Of a DNA stretch of 64,000 nucleotides, positions 1-12,717 are shown piece by piece. The stretch lies in NCBI GenBank assembly GCA_015657535.1, contig JADHZB010000775.1, positions 1-64,000 on the forward strand, given 5' to 3'. The notes beneath the pieces were generated by a model, which worked only from the letters and a program-made list of their open reading frames with translations, was not told the DNA's origin and searched no databases. The translations under genes and the position numbers were made by a program. How positions within the stretch are numbered: the stretch's first letter is position 1; each line of letters starts with the position of its first letter. The stretch comes from Nephromyces sp. MM_2019. Taxonomy: Eukaryota > Apicomplexa > Aconoidasida > Nephromycida.

Positions 1-273
1 CACACCAGACACACACCCAAAAACCCAAACCCACACACACACACACACACACACTCACCCAAACACCCACACGCACACACACACCCAAACACACACACAA
101 ACACACACACACACTCACACACACACACACACACATACACCCAAACACCCACACGCACACACACACCCAAACACACACACAAACACACACACACACTCAC
201 ACACACACACACACCCAAACACCCACACGCACACCCACACACCCAAACCCACACACACCCACACTCACCCAAA

Positions 274-308
<35 letters not shown>

Positions 309-372
309 CCAAACACACACACACACACACACACCCACACTCACGCACACCCACATACACGCACACACCCAC
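1..372. repeat. CA/TG dinucleotide tract
   Basis: Almost pure CA repeat interrupted by short ACTCACCCAAACACC-like variants that recur several times, so the tract is partly a higher-order repeat of CA blocks. On the minus strand, which is the sense strand of the neighbouring elongation factor gene, it reads as TG. It is probably inside the first intron of that gene. The ORF crossing it on the minus strand is a repeat artefact. Confidence 0.95.
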
Positions 373-1130
373 ATCTCTCCCCACGATTTTCAAGGATTTC
401 AAAGGCTTAACCTTTCTCTCTCTCAAGCTCCATAAAATCCATTTTAGCTCCCACGCCATCTGATCCCCTTATCTCATGGATGCTCTTTAATCGACCTACA
501 CAAACAACGAATAGCATAACAACACACACTCTGCTAAACATCGCACATAGGCAATCTTCATCAGTCAAATTCTAAGCATTTTTTAAGCAGAAAAAGCACA
601 CGCACACACAAACATCGTTTAACGCGTCTTTATGCGTTTATAAGCGGAAAGCATCATCGAAACGAAGAAGAATCCAAAAGAAAGAGAAAAATCATACTAG
701 AACAAGCATCAACTGAAGGTAAAAGCTAGATAAAAAGAGAGCAAACTAGCTTGATAGATATTACTATTGCCACAAGCTAGATAAAAAGAGAGAAATCACT
801 CTTCATATAAGCTATTGCTACCCTTTTTCCAGCTAAATTATACGATTAGATGCTACACATATAACATCATCCTTTTTAAAAGCTGCTAAAAAGCATGCAT
901 ATTTGATGAAATTCATCACTTTTTACAAAGAAGCGCAAAATAAGTTGCTTTTTTGAGAAAAACCTCTCTTTTCCCGACGTCTTGTCGATAGTGCAGAAGG
1001 CAAAGTATTGGATAAGCAACTTTAATAACTTAAAGGAGCGTAAAAACGTATTATACTGCCTTTTCTTTGATATAAAAACTCAAAGTTTGCTTGGAATTTT
1101 CAAAGTCTAAAGATCACACTTAAGGCTTAC
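373..1130 (-). other. Probable intron 1 of the EF-G gene
   Basis: No coding exon is recognisable on either strand. The stretch begins directly after the GTAAG donor of the EF-G first exon (minus strand). The continuation of the GTPase domain after the P-loop, with the DxxxxGKDGVGA-type region expected in mitochondrial EF-G, was not found here, so the remaining exons must lie beyond the left edge. Confidence 0.5.
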
Positions 1131-1836
1131 CGCTGTAAAATAGGATCCTTTCCGTCAGCGTGGTTTTTCCAGAGTCAATATGCGCAGATATTCCCACATT
1201 TCTCTGTAATTTTATGTCTCTTCCTGAAGATGAAATAGATGCAAAACCCCTCTTAGCTACTGTTTCATCCTTGAATTGGGTAAAGAAGCTTCTTATTCCT
1301 ACTGGAAGAAGGGGGGATTCCACTAAAAAGGCTCTTTTCTCCCCTGTTTTATCGTTGAATTGAGTGAAGTAGCCTCTTTTTTCAGTTGGAAGAGAACTGA
1401 ATTCTTCCAAAAATCCTCTTTTCTCTCCCGTTTCATTCTCATTCATTAAACATCTTCTCTTTCCTCCTTCGCAATTGCTAATTCGATCCCCACAAAACTC
1501 CCCATTAGATGCAACAAAAGCACCCCCTCTCCCTTCTGCATCTTCAACATTACTTTGTGAGGTGATTTCCCCGTAGAATCTGCCTTTATGACAGAAAATA
1601 CCTCCTCTAGGGGACACAGTCTTAGATATATCATAGGAATAACTGTAATAAGACATACGACGGAGATAGTATGCTTTCGGAGGGGTGACTTCGCGGCAAA
1701 ACATGGACGACTGCTTGATAAAGTGCTTATTGAGGAAATTCCAGCCATATCCTCCCTCCTTCATCCGGTGAATGACGGGAAAAAAACTTCCAAAACTTGA
1801 GGGATGAAGAGGGGTTACTAGCCGTGAACACGCCAT
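1131..1836 (-). CDS. Mitochondrial elongation factor G, first exon (partial)
   Basis: EF-G drives GTP-dependent translocation of tRNA and mRNA on organellar ribosomes. The exon starts with ATG at 1836 and ends after 235 codons and one base at a GTAAG donor (intron from 1130). Residues 212-236 carry the G1/P-loop region with AHIDSGKTT (218-226) followed by [10 protein letters not shown], which matches mitochondrial EF-G1 closely; bacterial EF-G has GHIDAGKTT here. The preceding 210 residues are far longer than a normal transit peptide and include an imperfect tandem repeat (about 134-163 and 164-192) with the elements GEKRGFL and FTQFxD. The arginine/serine-rich start fits mitochondrial (or plastid) import. 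All other domains (rest of G, II-V) lie off the left edge. EF-G1 is preferred over EF-G2, but the second cannot be excluded from the P-loop alone. Confidence 0.85.
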
Positions 1837-2922
1837 CTCAAGAGGCTAGTAACCGTGTGTAGCATCGATGGAAGAAAAGTCGGAAAATATGTCTAATTCA
1901 TAGTTTCAATGTCATTCGCCAGTGTGTGAAGATACGGGTGATTTTGTTAGGAGATGTAAATCAAATGAGTAGCCAAGTATGTGCATGAGTAAAGATACGT
2001 GTGATTTGCTTGGTGTTTAGAGTAGCCATACAGGAAAGCAGAGGGATATTTATTTCAATATCTCCATGAAGATGATGCAGTATGAAGATGCTACTGCATT
2101 AAGCTGCTGCCGTATGAAGATGATGCAGTAAACTACAAAATTCAACTTCTGTACTACCGGCTGAAGAGGATATACTTCATTTTCTTATACCCTCAAAGTA
2201 TCTCTTCTTCATGAGGAGATTATCATAGAAAAATACCAGCTTTATTCTTCTTCTCTATATCGCGTTAGTAGCAGCAATTTTAAAGACTGAAGCTATCGCA
2301 GCCTTCATGCTTTTTGCTAGACCCGAAAGTGTTGTGACTGCACCCGTGTGTGTTGTGTGTGTGCGCATGTGATGCGAGAGTAGTAGAAGAGTAGATGAAG
2401 GCCCAAGAAGTCATCATAGAGAATTGCGACTAGGAGAGCCTCTGGTGATGCTAGGTGTTTTAGCATTCATTTCCTTTTTTTGGTGTGTGTGTGCTTGTGA
2501 TGAAGTATTTTCCTCTTCTGACTGCTTTATAGATGAGATCAATTGGTAGTACTGATAGTGTGTGGTTAGCTGTAATAATCGTGTGTGTCGTTAGCTGTAG
2601 TAATCGTATGTGTGTTGTTAGCTGCAGTAATGGTTTGTGTGTGCTCAGCTGTTGTAATGGTGTGTTTAGCTGCTGCCATGATCTTCACGTATGTGCTTAC
2701 CTGCCTTTATATTGATATACCTCTAGCTGCTTTAATCTCGGCGTGTGTGTGTTTCTGGACATCAATGCATTTTGCCGCATCCTATTTGCTTCATAGACGC
2801 TACTTTGAGGATTCTCGTTTATATGCTCCACATCTTACACCTAACATTCAAATTCTTCCTTGCTTCTTCTCACCTTTAAAGTGAATATTATTTCAATGTT
2901 TAAATTGAAGCTTTAACCCTCA
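1837..2922. other. Intergenic, no gene seen
   Basis: No supported exon. TG-rich patches occur (2340-2370, 2480-2500, 2560-2690). The hydrophobic plus-strand ORF at 2585-2884 is largely the translation of the 26-base tandem repeat and is not accepted as a gene. The region may hold the promoter of the EF-G gene, but no motif is recognisable. Confidence 0.4.
2562..2682. repeat. Degenerate 26-bp tandem repeat, about 5 copies
   Basis: Units of the form TTAGCTGYAGTAATSGTGTG recur about every 26 bases between 2562 and 2682 with substitutions and small indels. TG-rich like the intronic repeats of the neighbouring genes. Confidence 0.75.
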
Positions 2923-4420
2923 TTAAACTAGAGCACAATTTTCGCTGAGTGCACGTGCATCTCCATCATCCTTCGGAAAAAATTTTCTCACAAATTCTAA
3001 AATAATCAGCATAGCCGATAAAAACCAAACTAGTTTTGCTACAAATAGATTATTCTCTAGAAACCGCGACTTTCGAGTCTCGTAAAATTGCTTCCCATAC
3101 AGAGGTAGAGCTGCAACAAAGAGAGAGAGTTTCGCGCTCACACCTATCTCCTATTAATCCGTGATCAAGTAGAAAATCTAGCAATAAGAAGCGGAAACTC
3201 TCTAGAACAAGATACATCGTTCCTCCAAAAAAGTATTATTAAGGATACAATCGTTATATCTATTGCTCTCAAATAGATTTAATATTTTTGCTTCAAAAAT
3301 TTTTTCACACTCACTAATCGCCGTGGTATGACAGCCCAAAGTATTTTTAGTTAAAACACCATTGTTTCTTTCAAAAAATTAAAAAGCGCCAACGAAAAGC
3401 TTTTGGAATCCCGTAGGTGCTGCTTTTTTCATGAATACTTATAGTGTGTGAACTGGGGTTTCCGCAACGTAGGGTTTTGCCCTCATTAACACAAATTTTT
3501 CGATTAATTTTCATGTGCAAAAATAGGTTATTCGTCAAGAAAATGCCTCCAGAAGGGCCTGGAATTGCAATTTTTTCTCGCCACTATTTCGCTGCTTTTA
3601 AAAGTTCCATACGAAATCATGCGTTAATTTAAAAGAGCTGGTACCATTATTGCTGGTGAAGATACACTTTTGAAGCTGTAAAAAAGTCTCAAAATTTTTT
3701 GCTAAATAATATTATACGCGGAGAAAACGCTGCAAACTGTACCCATTATCATACTGCTGAAATCTTACTGGGAATTTTTTAAACACCTCAAAAAAACGCA
3801 TTTGATGAGCTGAAAAATATTTTTTATTAGAAAAATATAAAGAACTTGCTACATGCGCTTTGCTGGGTTTTTACTGATTTCGTCAGGTAAGTTTTGCGAC
3901 CACTAAGTTTCCTTTAAGAGCAACCCAAGTGAGTATTTTGTAAGCAAATCAAACATCTACAGGCTGAAAATTCTCCTGGAATAAGAAAGAATATATTACC
4001 AGTGAAGTTAGATCTTCGAAATATCCCGGGTTTCCGTACATTTCCCACTTGTTGAAATCTTTAAAAGGCCCAGAAACCCTCATATTATTTAATGAATAGT
4101 CACAGAGCAGCGAGAGGCAGGGTTTACAAGTTTTTTTCAAACTTTTTGTGGTCTTTAAAATCCCAGAAGCCTCCATATTATTCAATAAATTACCACTCAG
4201 AACAGAAATTCATGGTTTAACGGTTTTTTTCGCGAATCAAAATTTCTAGGTTCTCCGTATTCACTATAATAATTTTCATACAAGATACCGGTACATACAG
4301 ATAGTGAAGCAACCCAAAAAAAAGCAATCTTCTTGCTTTTAAACTTGTCTAACGGGTTGAATCCACACATACTTCTTATCCAAAATTTAATTCTAGGAGC
4401 ATAGGACTCCAAAATTTTGC
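2923..4420 (-). CDS. Small membrane protein, 3' exons (partial model)
   Basis: Unidentified. Two phase-compatible exons are seen on the minus strand: 4420-4289 (donor GTATCT, phase 1) and 3110-2923 (acceptor TTTGTTGCAG, ending in TAA). Together they encode about 106 residues with a basic stretch (RIKFWIRSM...FKSKK), a hydrophobic segment in the first exon, a second hydrophobic segment LVWFLSAMLIILEF, then a charged tail FFPKDDGD. The layout of a basic loop plus a C-terminal membrane segment resembles PEX11-type peroxisomal proteins, but no diagnostic motif was found and I do not assign it. The 5' exons are unknown; the start of the 4420 exon is uncertain because its acceptor lacks a pyrimidine tract. 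The 1.2-kb intron contains a degenerate repeat. Confidence 0.4.
3400..4275. repeat. Degenerate long-unit repeat in an intron
   Basis: On the minus strand, short blocks such as AATAATATGGAGGCTTCTGG and AATAATATGAGGGTTTCTGG recur with a spacing near 95 bases (around 4180 and 4085), followed by TTTTAAAG and later CCTGCCTCTCGCTG-like sequence. More distant relatives lie at 4250, 4040, 3550 and 3420. The copies are heavily diverged and the borders are uncertain. Confidence 0.4.
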
Positions 4421-5773
4421 CTCAAATTTAGGCTTTAACAATAATGTTCCATCAATAATGCCCGCGGAAGAGGTTTTTTTGCTGGTAAAGTTGGGAGAAA
4501 CCAGGATAATCAAGCTTTTTAACCTTGTGCTACGGTAGAAAAAAATCATTCATTTGTTTTATCGATAAATGCTTTCAAAAATATAAGCGTATAGAAATCC
4601 CGACAAGGAGGTAAATTATGTCTTCCTTGAAAAATAAAAAGCTAAACTTGCTTAAGATACCTCTTTTATAAAATTTAAACTTTGCAAATAAAAAGCAAAG
4701 CCGTGAAGGATTAACTCTTTCACTAGTAGAAAATTGTCGTATTAAACGCGAATTTAAATAAATTTTATTTTACAAAATTTGTCTACTGCAATTTCTGGGT
4801 GACCCTAAGCACATTGATCGCGATTCGAACCAGGCAATAAACGGGACCACGCCATTACACATTAGAAGTGAAAAAAGGGATTCATCAAATTAAAGTCTTT
4901 TACTGAGTAGAAATAGCGCGCTCCACATAAGTAATCATGTACAAACCCCTGCAACTTCATTCTAAAAGCCTATTTTTATTAGGTAGAGGAGAACAAATTC
5001 TAAGCTAGCAAATTATGATCCGGCACCCCCATCCACGCTTTAGCATCTCAACAGTAACAGCACATGAATGCTTCAGATTGACACAGCAGTACTAGCTCTT
5101 CTCGAACATGCTTTTGCCCCGTTGAGTAGAGGGCTATCAAGGCAAAAGCAGGCCAACATTCCTTCTGTGTAACCAGAATTATAAGGCCAATAGGGCGGGT
5201 AATAACGAAAGTTCCTGGTACTTTCGTAACGTGCTATTTAACAAAGTGTGCGCATGCATACACAAACCAGAGGTTGAGTACCACAAAGATATGACGCCTG
5301 GAGGCTTAAATCAGACGAATCCCCATCTATGTTCTTACTCTGGGAAAATATTTTGAAATACAAGGGCCATAGCAAGCTGTTTTCTAGTTCTTTGAACTGA
5401 ACAAAATATTAAAGAGACAATCATTCTATACTGCAATTAAGCAGGATAAATAGTATATGATAAATCGCAACCTACTAGGGAAGCAAAGGGAGAAAGCAAT
5501 GCGTGGCCTTGTGAAAGGCTTTAAACGCTTAAGAGTAAAGCTAGTCAGCTACTGAGAGTGATATAAAAAGCGGCCTTTAAGCTTAATATTAAAAAGCTTT
5601 TCGGTGCATTGACACCTCTTTAATTTTATTAATTGAGCGTGAATTGATGATCATTTATTTTCCCTTCTGCTTGATTTACCAAAAGGGAAACTCTGTATTT
5701 TACCAAATAACGCCGAATCAGATTTAAGGACTTCTTTGAAATTTTTTAAATTTATATAGCTCACCGCAGCAGA

Positions 5774-8700
5774 TTAGCTGCTTTCTTTGTAACAATTCTT
5801 CCTCGCAGCATATCCGCGCCAATGGCTTTGCACATACGTAGAGGCCCTCGCCCGCGCTACCATCACGCATGTTACCTGCAAAAAAAATATCCTCAAGAGC
5901 TTTCCACTACGGGGCATCCTCAAAATAAAAACTACAAAGCAGGTGAAACAAATTAAATCTCTTTTATCAAAAATTTAAAAAGCTAGCAGTACCCGAATAG
6001 CTAGGCAAAAAATAAATAATAAATAAGTAATTTGCTATTTCTACTGCTTAGCCTAGTGGAAGTAAGGAAATTTTCGCTTCTTAGCTTAGTTGAGATAAGG
6101 ATACTTGTGCTCCTTAACTTAGCTAGCACAAGGGTATCCCCGCTCCTTAACTTAGTTAACACAATGTTATTTAAAGCAAGTCAGCCAAATTCCTAAGGCA
6201 ACAAAAGGCTCATCACAAAGTCTACATAATTAGCATGGCCTGATCGTACCAAGCTTTCAAAAGCCATCATGTTTCTGATCCTTCTAGCCCGCCAATATCG
6301 TTGAATTATACCCTGTATGAAATACAGATGCTGTCAAGTACGATGAAAAACATTTATAGAACCTTCAGATAATGATATATTAAAGTAAAACTTCAGCGTA
6401 TAAATGGACCCATTCTAACAATGGCCAACCAAGTGAATGAAATTTAGATCATTCCATTTTTTAATTCTAAACTTATATGGCAGACTTACAGTAAATATCT
6501 CATTTTTCAGAGCTACCAAGCTAAACAATCAAGTTAACCTGAAGTATGAAAAAAATGAACAGCGCTTGCCGAATATTTTGAAAGTTCATGCGTTAAAAAA
6601 AAACTGGAAGTAAAGCAAGTAAATCTAGAATGATGCTATTACACACACGCGCAAAAAAGTGATAAAACAGTAAAAGTGACAACATACCTATACGTTCATT
6701 TTTTAACTCTATTGGGAGTGCCCAGCTTAAGTTTCACGTAAAAAGGTAACACCCCAGATACAGTAGCAGTTTTAGGATATATCTATAAAACAACTATAGA
6801 TAAAGCAAATTTATATCTTGCACAAAAGATATAGAAAAAATACAGCTATTGTGAATTTTAGTATGCTATACATTCCATCTGCTATGATAACCGCAATGAA
6901 ATCTCCTGCTCTACTTTTAAGAGTATAAAACTTTACGAAAAAGCGAACAGTTTAGAAAGCAATTGAACCAGTTAAAGAGGGCACATTAGCATAAACGCTC
7001 GCTTCCTAGGCGAAGCAGTGAACTTAGGGGGCAGTAAGCTTAGAATTTAAGTGTAGGGGCATTAGTAAATGATTTTAGGTGTTAAATATGTAACAAAAAA
7101 AAATAATACATAGCAGGGAATTATTGGATATTTGTACTCAAATCTGAAAAAAAACCTAGTAATGTGGAATCTCTATTTTTGTAGAAAATATTCATCAATT
7201 GCTTTTTGCTTATTTCAAAGAAAACTCTCTGCTTTCTTATATATACCTCTTATTCTTCCAGACTCGAGATATAAGTCCAATACTATTATATGTATTTCTC
7301 TATTGAGTGACTCAAATTCACTGTTTCTTGGCACAATACTAAATATAAATGTAAATTCCTTGCAAAAAGCTCACCGCCCGAACAATAGACGTTGAAATAA
7401 CTATTTTGCAAGGTCAGACCTATTTTTAAAGATTCGATACACAGAATCGATTGTTAGAATAAAACAAGACTTTTAATTCCTCACAAAAAGTTTTCAATCA
7501 AGATATCTCCTTCTCTGCAGAACTTACCGCCGCGTTATGATTCCATGAAATCTTTTCCTTGGTACTAAGATAGAAATTTTCGCTACAATCGGCCACCTTT
7601 TTAGAGCTTCCACCTGATAGATAATAGCTAGGTTCGTCTACAGTAGTATCTGTTATGATCGAACATTGCCTAGTAACGCCGGGAATCGCGAAGGAATCGT
7701 AGCGATACATTTTGAAACTTGTTATATTTTTACCTTCAGCTCTTAGAAGAAACCAATATCACCATCAGTTACTTTAAATATATCAACTGTAAACACATGA
7801 GCGCTCTTCTGGAATATTTACCTTATATAATACAATAGCTCTATTATTTTTAATAATATAATTTTGTTAGATATACAAGATATACTAAACTTTTGCTCTT
7901 GATGTCCTATCCACAAATTTCATCGCCGTGTCAAACCATCATTTTTTAAGACGAAGCTTCACAAATGAGTTCCATTAAAATATTAATCGCCATAAGCATT
8001 GAGTGACTTCTCGCCTTCAGAAAGTATAAATTACGAATTTTTTATGAATTAAGGTGGTTTTGGTGGCAAACCCGCAGAAGTTGAGGTGTTAAAACTAAGA
8101 CTATTTCTCGGTATTAGTGTAAAGATTCATGAAAAAAATATGTGAAAGGGCGGTTAAAAAAAAAGCGCGCACAAATATTTACAAGCGATAAAATTTTAAA
8201 AGCCAAAAAAGGCTAGATCATGCCTTGCAACAGTAACTTCACTGTAAAACTAGTGGAAAATAGAATTACTGCTCCCTGCTTTGAGTAGGAATCCCAGCAT
8301 ATTTGCAAGATGCAATGAATATTTAAAAAAAGGAAGAAAATTTTGGATGAAGAAATCTTCAAATGAACACGGGACCGAGGCATGGAAACAACAAAAAAAT
8401 TATGGCTATAGACATCTTTTAATTGGTTTCTTAACAACACATTACCGTGAAGCCTTGGTACCAAAATCGGTTAAGAGGTATACCAAGGAGTACGCATGAC
8501 TTTATCGAAGCGATTTTACTTAGGTTAAACACGCTTTCAGTAAAATCGAATGCAGCTCCCGAAATACATTCCATACTTCTATTTTTCAGAAAGATTGCAT
8601 GCAAAAGGAAGAAAAAATTACAAGAATCGTGCCAACACTGCAATACAAGTTAAATTAAAATGCAACAAAAATGGCCTTGGGAGTGATCAAAAAAATTTTC

Positions 8701-9304
8701 TTTTAGGGAGAAGCATAAAGAAATATCCGATTATGCGCTTCATTAGTTTACCGCTTCTCAGGTACGCATGCAAAAACTTCCTTCTCACTTAACTCTAACT
8801 CAAGGGCACATACTTCCTCCTACTGCAAACCCAACTGGATGAAGCTATTACGCAAAAATTAGGTTAGGTAGCTTTACTTTGCATAAGTTTAAAATGAAGT
8901 ACATCGATAGCATTCTGTCTGTCATAGCACACACCCAAGGGGAGATATATTAAAAAAACCAATTCATGAGACACGCAATTATTCATACAAAAAATGAACT
9001 TTTCCCTACGACCTACTGCCTGATAGGAAGACAGTGAACTGGCAAACCTACTTGGCAGCAGAAATTCCGCAAAATCATGCAAAAAAACTTCCTTTACAAA
9101 CTTCAAACAATATGAGCAAGTTGTAACGAATATTGTTAGAGCGTATAAAAATGTGGAAAAATCGAAACTACTGTTTTGAGTAAAGTTAGAGCTAGTGAAT
9201 TAACAAAAATGTGGGTAAAGTCAATGTGGTAGCAGCAGTGCTGGTACCAACTTATTAGAGGCATCCTCAGAAACGCGTAAGGCAGGATAAACCCAGGGAC
9301 TTCG
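5774..9304 (-). CDS. IQ-motif protein (exon chain, 5' end open)
   Basis: IQ motifs bind calmodulin or EF-hand light chains. Three minus-strand exons are in phase 0: 7710-7528 (donor GTAAGT), 6312-6250 (donor GTACGA) and 5875-5774 (ending in TAA). The second encodes IIQRYWRARRIRNMM and the third VQSHWRGYAARKN; both fit IQxxxRGxxxR, the latter exactly. If the ATG at 7710 is the start, the protein is 115 residues. Two further upstream exons also agree in phase: 9304-9248 and 9091-9052, joining the 7.7-kb exon at an acceptor about 7733, so the true start may lie further right. A further exon-like segment lies near 5110-5185 but was not joined. IQ motifs occur in myosins, ASPM-like and other cytoskeletal proteins; no motor or calponin domain is seen here. 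Confidence 0.45.
6044..6180. repeat. Short tandem repeat, unit about 34 bp, 4 copies
   Basis: Four diverged copies of a unit containing CTYCTTAACTTAGTT followed by an AAGG-containing spacer. It lies between two exons of the IQ-motif chain. Confidence 0.6.
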
Positions 9305-11814
9305 CTCGTAAAATGAGTTGAATTAGAGCATGAACAACATTCAATCAAGAATAGCTGTGAAAACCAACACAACTTTATGAGATCCCACTTAATTTCCCCC
9401 ATGCGTACTTTAAAAAAGATTTTAAGATAATCAATCATCTTTGAGTAGTGGACCATTTAATTTGGAAACCATGTATTTAACATCAACGGCCAAAACATGT
9501 AGACATCGCATTGTTCATAAATGGGAAGCTGTGTCTACATATTCCTTCCTTGTGTTTTTCTGTTAGAAGATGAAAGAGGTGAGAATTAACTCGAAACTGC
9601 AGAAAAAATTCATGGACTTTCTATCACGGATAGTATTTATCGTAGTTGTGAATCAATTTTTAGAAGAAGAGGAGAGCAGGAATTTAAATTTATCGCTGCG
9701 GGCTAGTACGAGAACAAAAGTACGCCATATACCTCCAAGCAAGCCACTGGCTTTGAAGTCATAAAAAGCCCCTATAACTAAATTGCTTGGTAGGTGAGCC
9801 AAGGGCCGGTCAACCGAAATAAGAAAAGTACCTGCTACTCAGTTTATAATTTGGCGGTGCAAGTAAATGTGCAGACGCAAACGCTGATGGACATGCTTTG
9901 CTCGTTGTGATAATTAGCCGTACAGCTAAAATATCCTCTTTATTTCTGAAGCAAGCATAAACCTAATTGTCCTAGAACTTCTAAAAAAATTTTCCATAGT
10001 TTTTTTTAACGAACGCAGCATCTTGACAGCACGCTTAAATTGTAGGCGCACACAACTCGTAGTGAACACTACTTGTCTTCAGGTTAGCTAAATGAGCGCT
10101 CAAACATGGTGAGACGCGTAACAACCTGTTGCACGTCACGGGGCAACACATGCTATGCATTCAAAATTTGGATTGTAGCATTAGAAGCATAGCATCTTGC
10201 AGAATTAAGCTGTTGATTTATGCTAAACTAAATAGCAAAAGCAATATATTTTACTATATGACCCCTCTTTGACACTGATTTTTGTCTGCAGAACAGACGG
10301 TAGATTTATCAGTCGATGCAGCACTTCCAAGGTCACTCAAACTAATTAAGCCACTCAATTCCTTTATTTTGTTTTTGGAATACGCGAAATTGCTAACCTA
10401 AAAGTTTTTATATCAATGAAACTTCTTGTTATATATTCCTTGATATTATTTTTACTTGTGAGGTACTCTGTTTTTTCGAGCCCGCCTATATGGATACGAA
10501 CGAATCTTGCATAAGATGCTTGTGTTTGTGCTCGATTATATTGTTATGCGCTATTTCCTGTGATACCATTTCTGACTATCTCGTGAGATTTCAAAACATA
10601 ATGTTATCATCTTTATGGTACCTTTCCACAAGTAGCTCTGTATTTATAGTAACTTTATTCAGTAAAAAAAAGCTATTTTCTTGTCATAGCAGAGTTTTTA
10701 CCCGTTCCAGGAAGTTCTCAAGCTTGTCGGCGCTTCAGCTTCTTAAAATTTCAGTTTTCTGCTTGTAGCTGGAGCTCGGCAGAAGCATAAGCTTTAAGAT
10801 AGGTAACAAATTTTTTTTTTTCATTAGTTGATGCATGAAATGATGAAATTCCAAAAAATTTATCTTTAAAAAAAAATAATTCATATTAATTTTATGATCT
10901 AAAGTATCATTTTCTGTTGCTTTTTGGTAATAATCTTTCAGTTAGCAAACCTGGAGGATTTATGAACATCTCCAGCCCCAAGATAAATTATTCCCCTAGT
11001 GAAGACTAAAAAGCAGCAAAACTTGCGAAGAGTACCAGTCTAAGCTGACGCACACCAACTAAAATCAGCGTGTGATTGTTCTGCAATTAGTGTTTGTTGA
11101 AACCTGCCAGCACTGCGCTTATAACGGGTATTCGCCTTCTAAAATTTACCACTATACGACAGGCAAGCCTCACCGCATTAGGAATCATTCTGAACTTAAC
11201 AATACTCTTTTCTTTACATTATATTTTTTACCCTAGGGAATTAGGTTCAATTATAAAGAAAGCATCAGTACTGCAATAACCATTGAGCCTCCTCAAATCA
11301 ACCTGCTGCATTCAAGAACTAGTTCAGAAAAGGTGTCCTTTCAGCTATTACCAGTTCCTCAAACGAGATATTTACCACTTTTAGCGCGATGTCTAGGCTG
11401 CCAAGCTACTGCTGTATTTTTCTTGATTTATAAATATCCAGATTAACTCAATTTGTTAAAAACTAGCCTCGAGGAATGCTATCCAAGAAAAAGGACGTTC
11501 ATGCTCGAAATTTTGAACAAGTATCTCTGAAAAGATAAAAGGCTACTAAAGGTCGATGAGAAGTAATGGATAATTACCTTCAAGCTGGAAAAATCTTGCT
11601 TTTAGGGAATCTCTTACTTGCGGCATCTACTTAATTTGGTGAGGTAGATTAAGTGAGACACATTAGTGGTGAATTTGGGGTCATTAAACCTTACGTGCTG
11701 CTGTTTCAGAAGAAGCCAATAAACAGCCCGGTATCACGGATGCTCCCTTGCTTGTTTCAATAGATTTCAAGCTATTAAAATTCCCTGGGAGTAACATATA
11801 TAGCACCATATTAG

Positions 11815-11925
11815 TATCATTACAAGCTAATCTACTAGTATCATTAGAAGCTCATCTACTAGTGTTATCATAAGCTCATCCACCAGTATAATAACCAGCT
11901 CATCTACTAGTATTATTACTGTTCA
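11815..11925. repeat. Tandem repeat, unit 24-25 bp, 4 copies
   Basis: Copies beginning AGCTCATCTACTAGT are found at about 11824, 11849, 11873 and 11898, with A/T-rich endings that vary slightly. Confidence 0.8.
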
Positions 11926-12555
11926 ACGGCTACGTTGCCGTATATCCATGGAATACTGAAAAATTTGTAGCAAGCCCAAAATCAGAGTCATAATGGATAC
12001 TAATAATCTTCAAGTACTTACAAATATCTCTGCCAAAAAATATACTAGAAGTCTTGTCTAAGCCGTAGGATATTAACTGTGCTTTTCGTAGCACTTACTC
12101 CACTATTTTTCTGGCTAGCTCGGCGATTTTGCCTGCCCAACGAACTGCATGGACTGAGCTGCGGCTTGCCAGGGTTACCATCGCTCTAAATGCGCCGTAT
12201 GATGAAATACACACAGTCTATTCCGTATTGTGACCCCTCTCTCCACGAACAGCCTGCAATTATTAAATCTGAAAGCAGAGCACCAAACCCCTGCAATATA
12301 TACTCCCAGGTGGTATGTTATCTTCGCGGCGATATCACAGTTCTGGATGCTCCTTCAATGATTGGTGGTCCTGCTTCCCATCATTATCATTGTTTCCAGC
12401 ATCAGTGGCTTGTTTAATGTACTGATATACATGCTGCCTGCTAAAGGTACGAAAATGGTAAAAGAAGAACTCTCTGAAAGTGTGTTGTGGGTTTCTGGTT
12501 CTGTTGCCAGCAGGAGATTATTTCATTAAGTCACCTCCTCGTGTTTCATGTGAAT

Positions 12556-12717
12556 TATAAGAGAGGATTATACGGGAGTTTGAGAGGGAGAGAATTGTAA
12601 ATGACTTTGAGAGAGCGCATTATACAACGCTACGAGAGAAATAGATAATTATACAACACTGCGAGAGAGAGAGAGAATCACACAACACTATGAGAGAGAG
12701 AAAGAATTACGCCACAC
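12556..12717. repeat. GAGA-rich tandem repeat, unit about 36 bp
   Basis: Four to five diverged copies combining a GAGAGAGA block with ATTATACAACACT. The unit length varies because the GA block expands and contracts. Confidence 0.7.

Noticed and set aside
2585..2884. Plus-strand 99-codon hydrophobic protein
   Set aside because: Most of it is the translation of a TG-rich 26-bp tandem repeat.
4815..4860. tRNA T-arm on the minus strand (TGGTTCGAATC)
   Set aside because: The flanking five bases do not pair as a T stem and no D arm lies at the right distance.
5207..5229. Inverted repeat ACGAAAGT-n7-ACTTTCGT as a terminator or protein-binding site
   Set aside because: Such short palindromes are expected by chance and no gene context supports a role.
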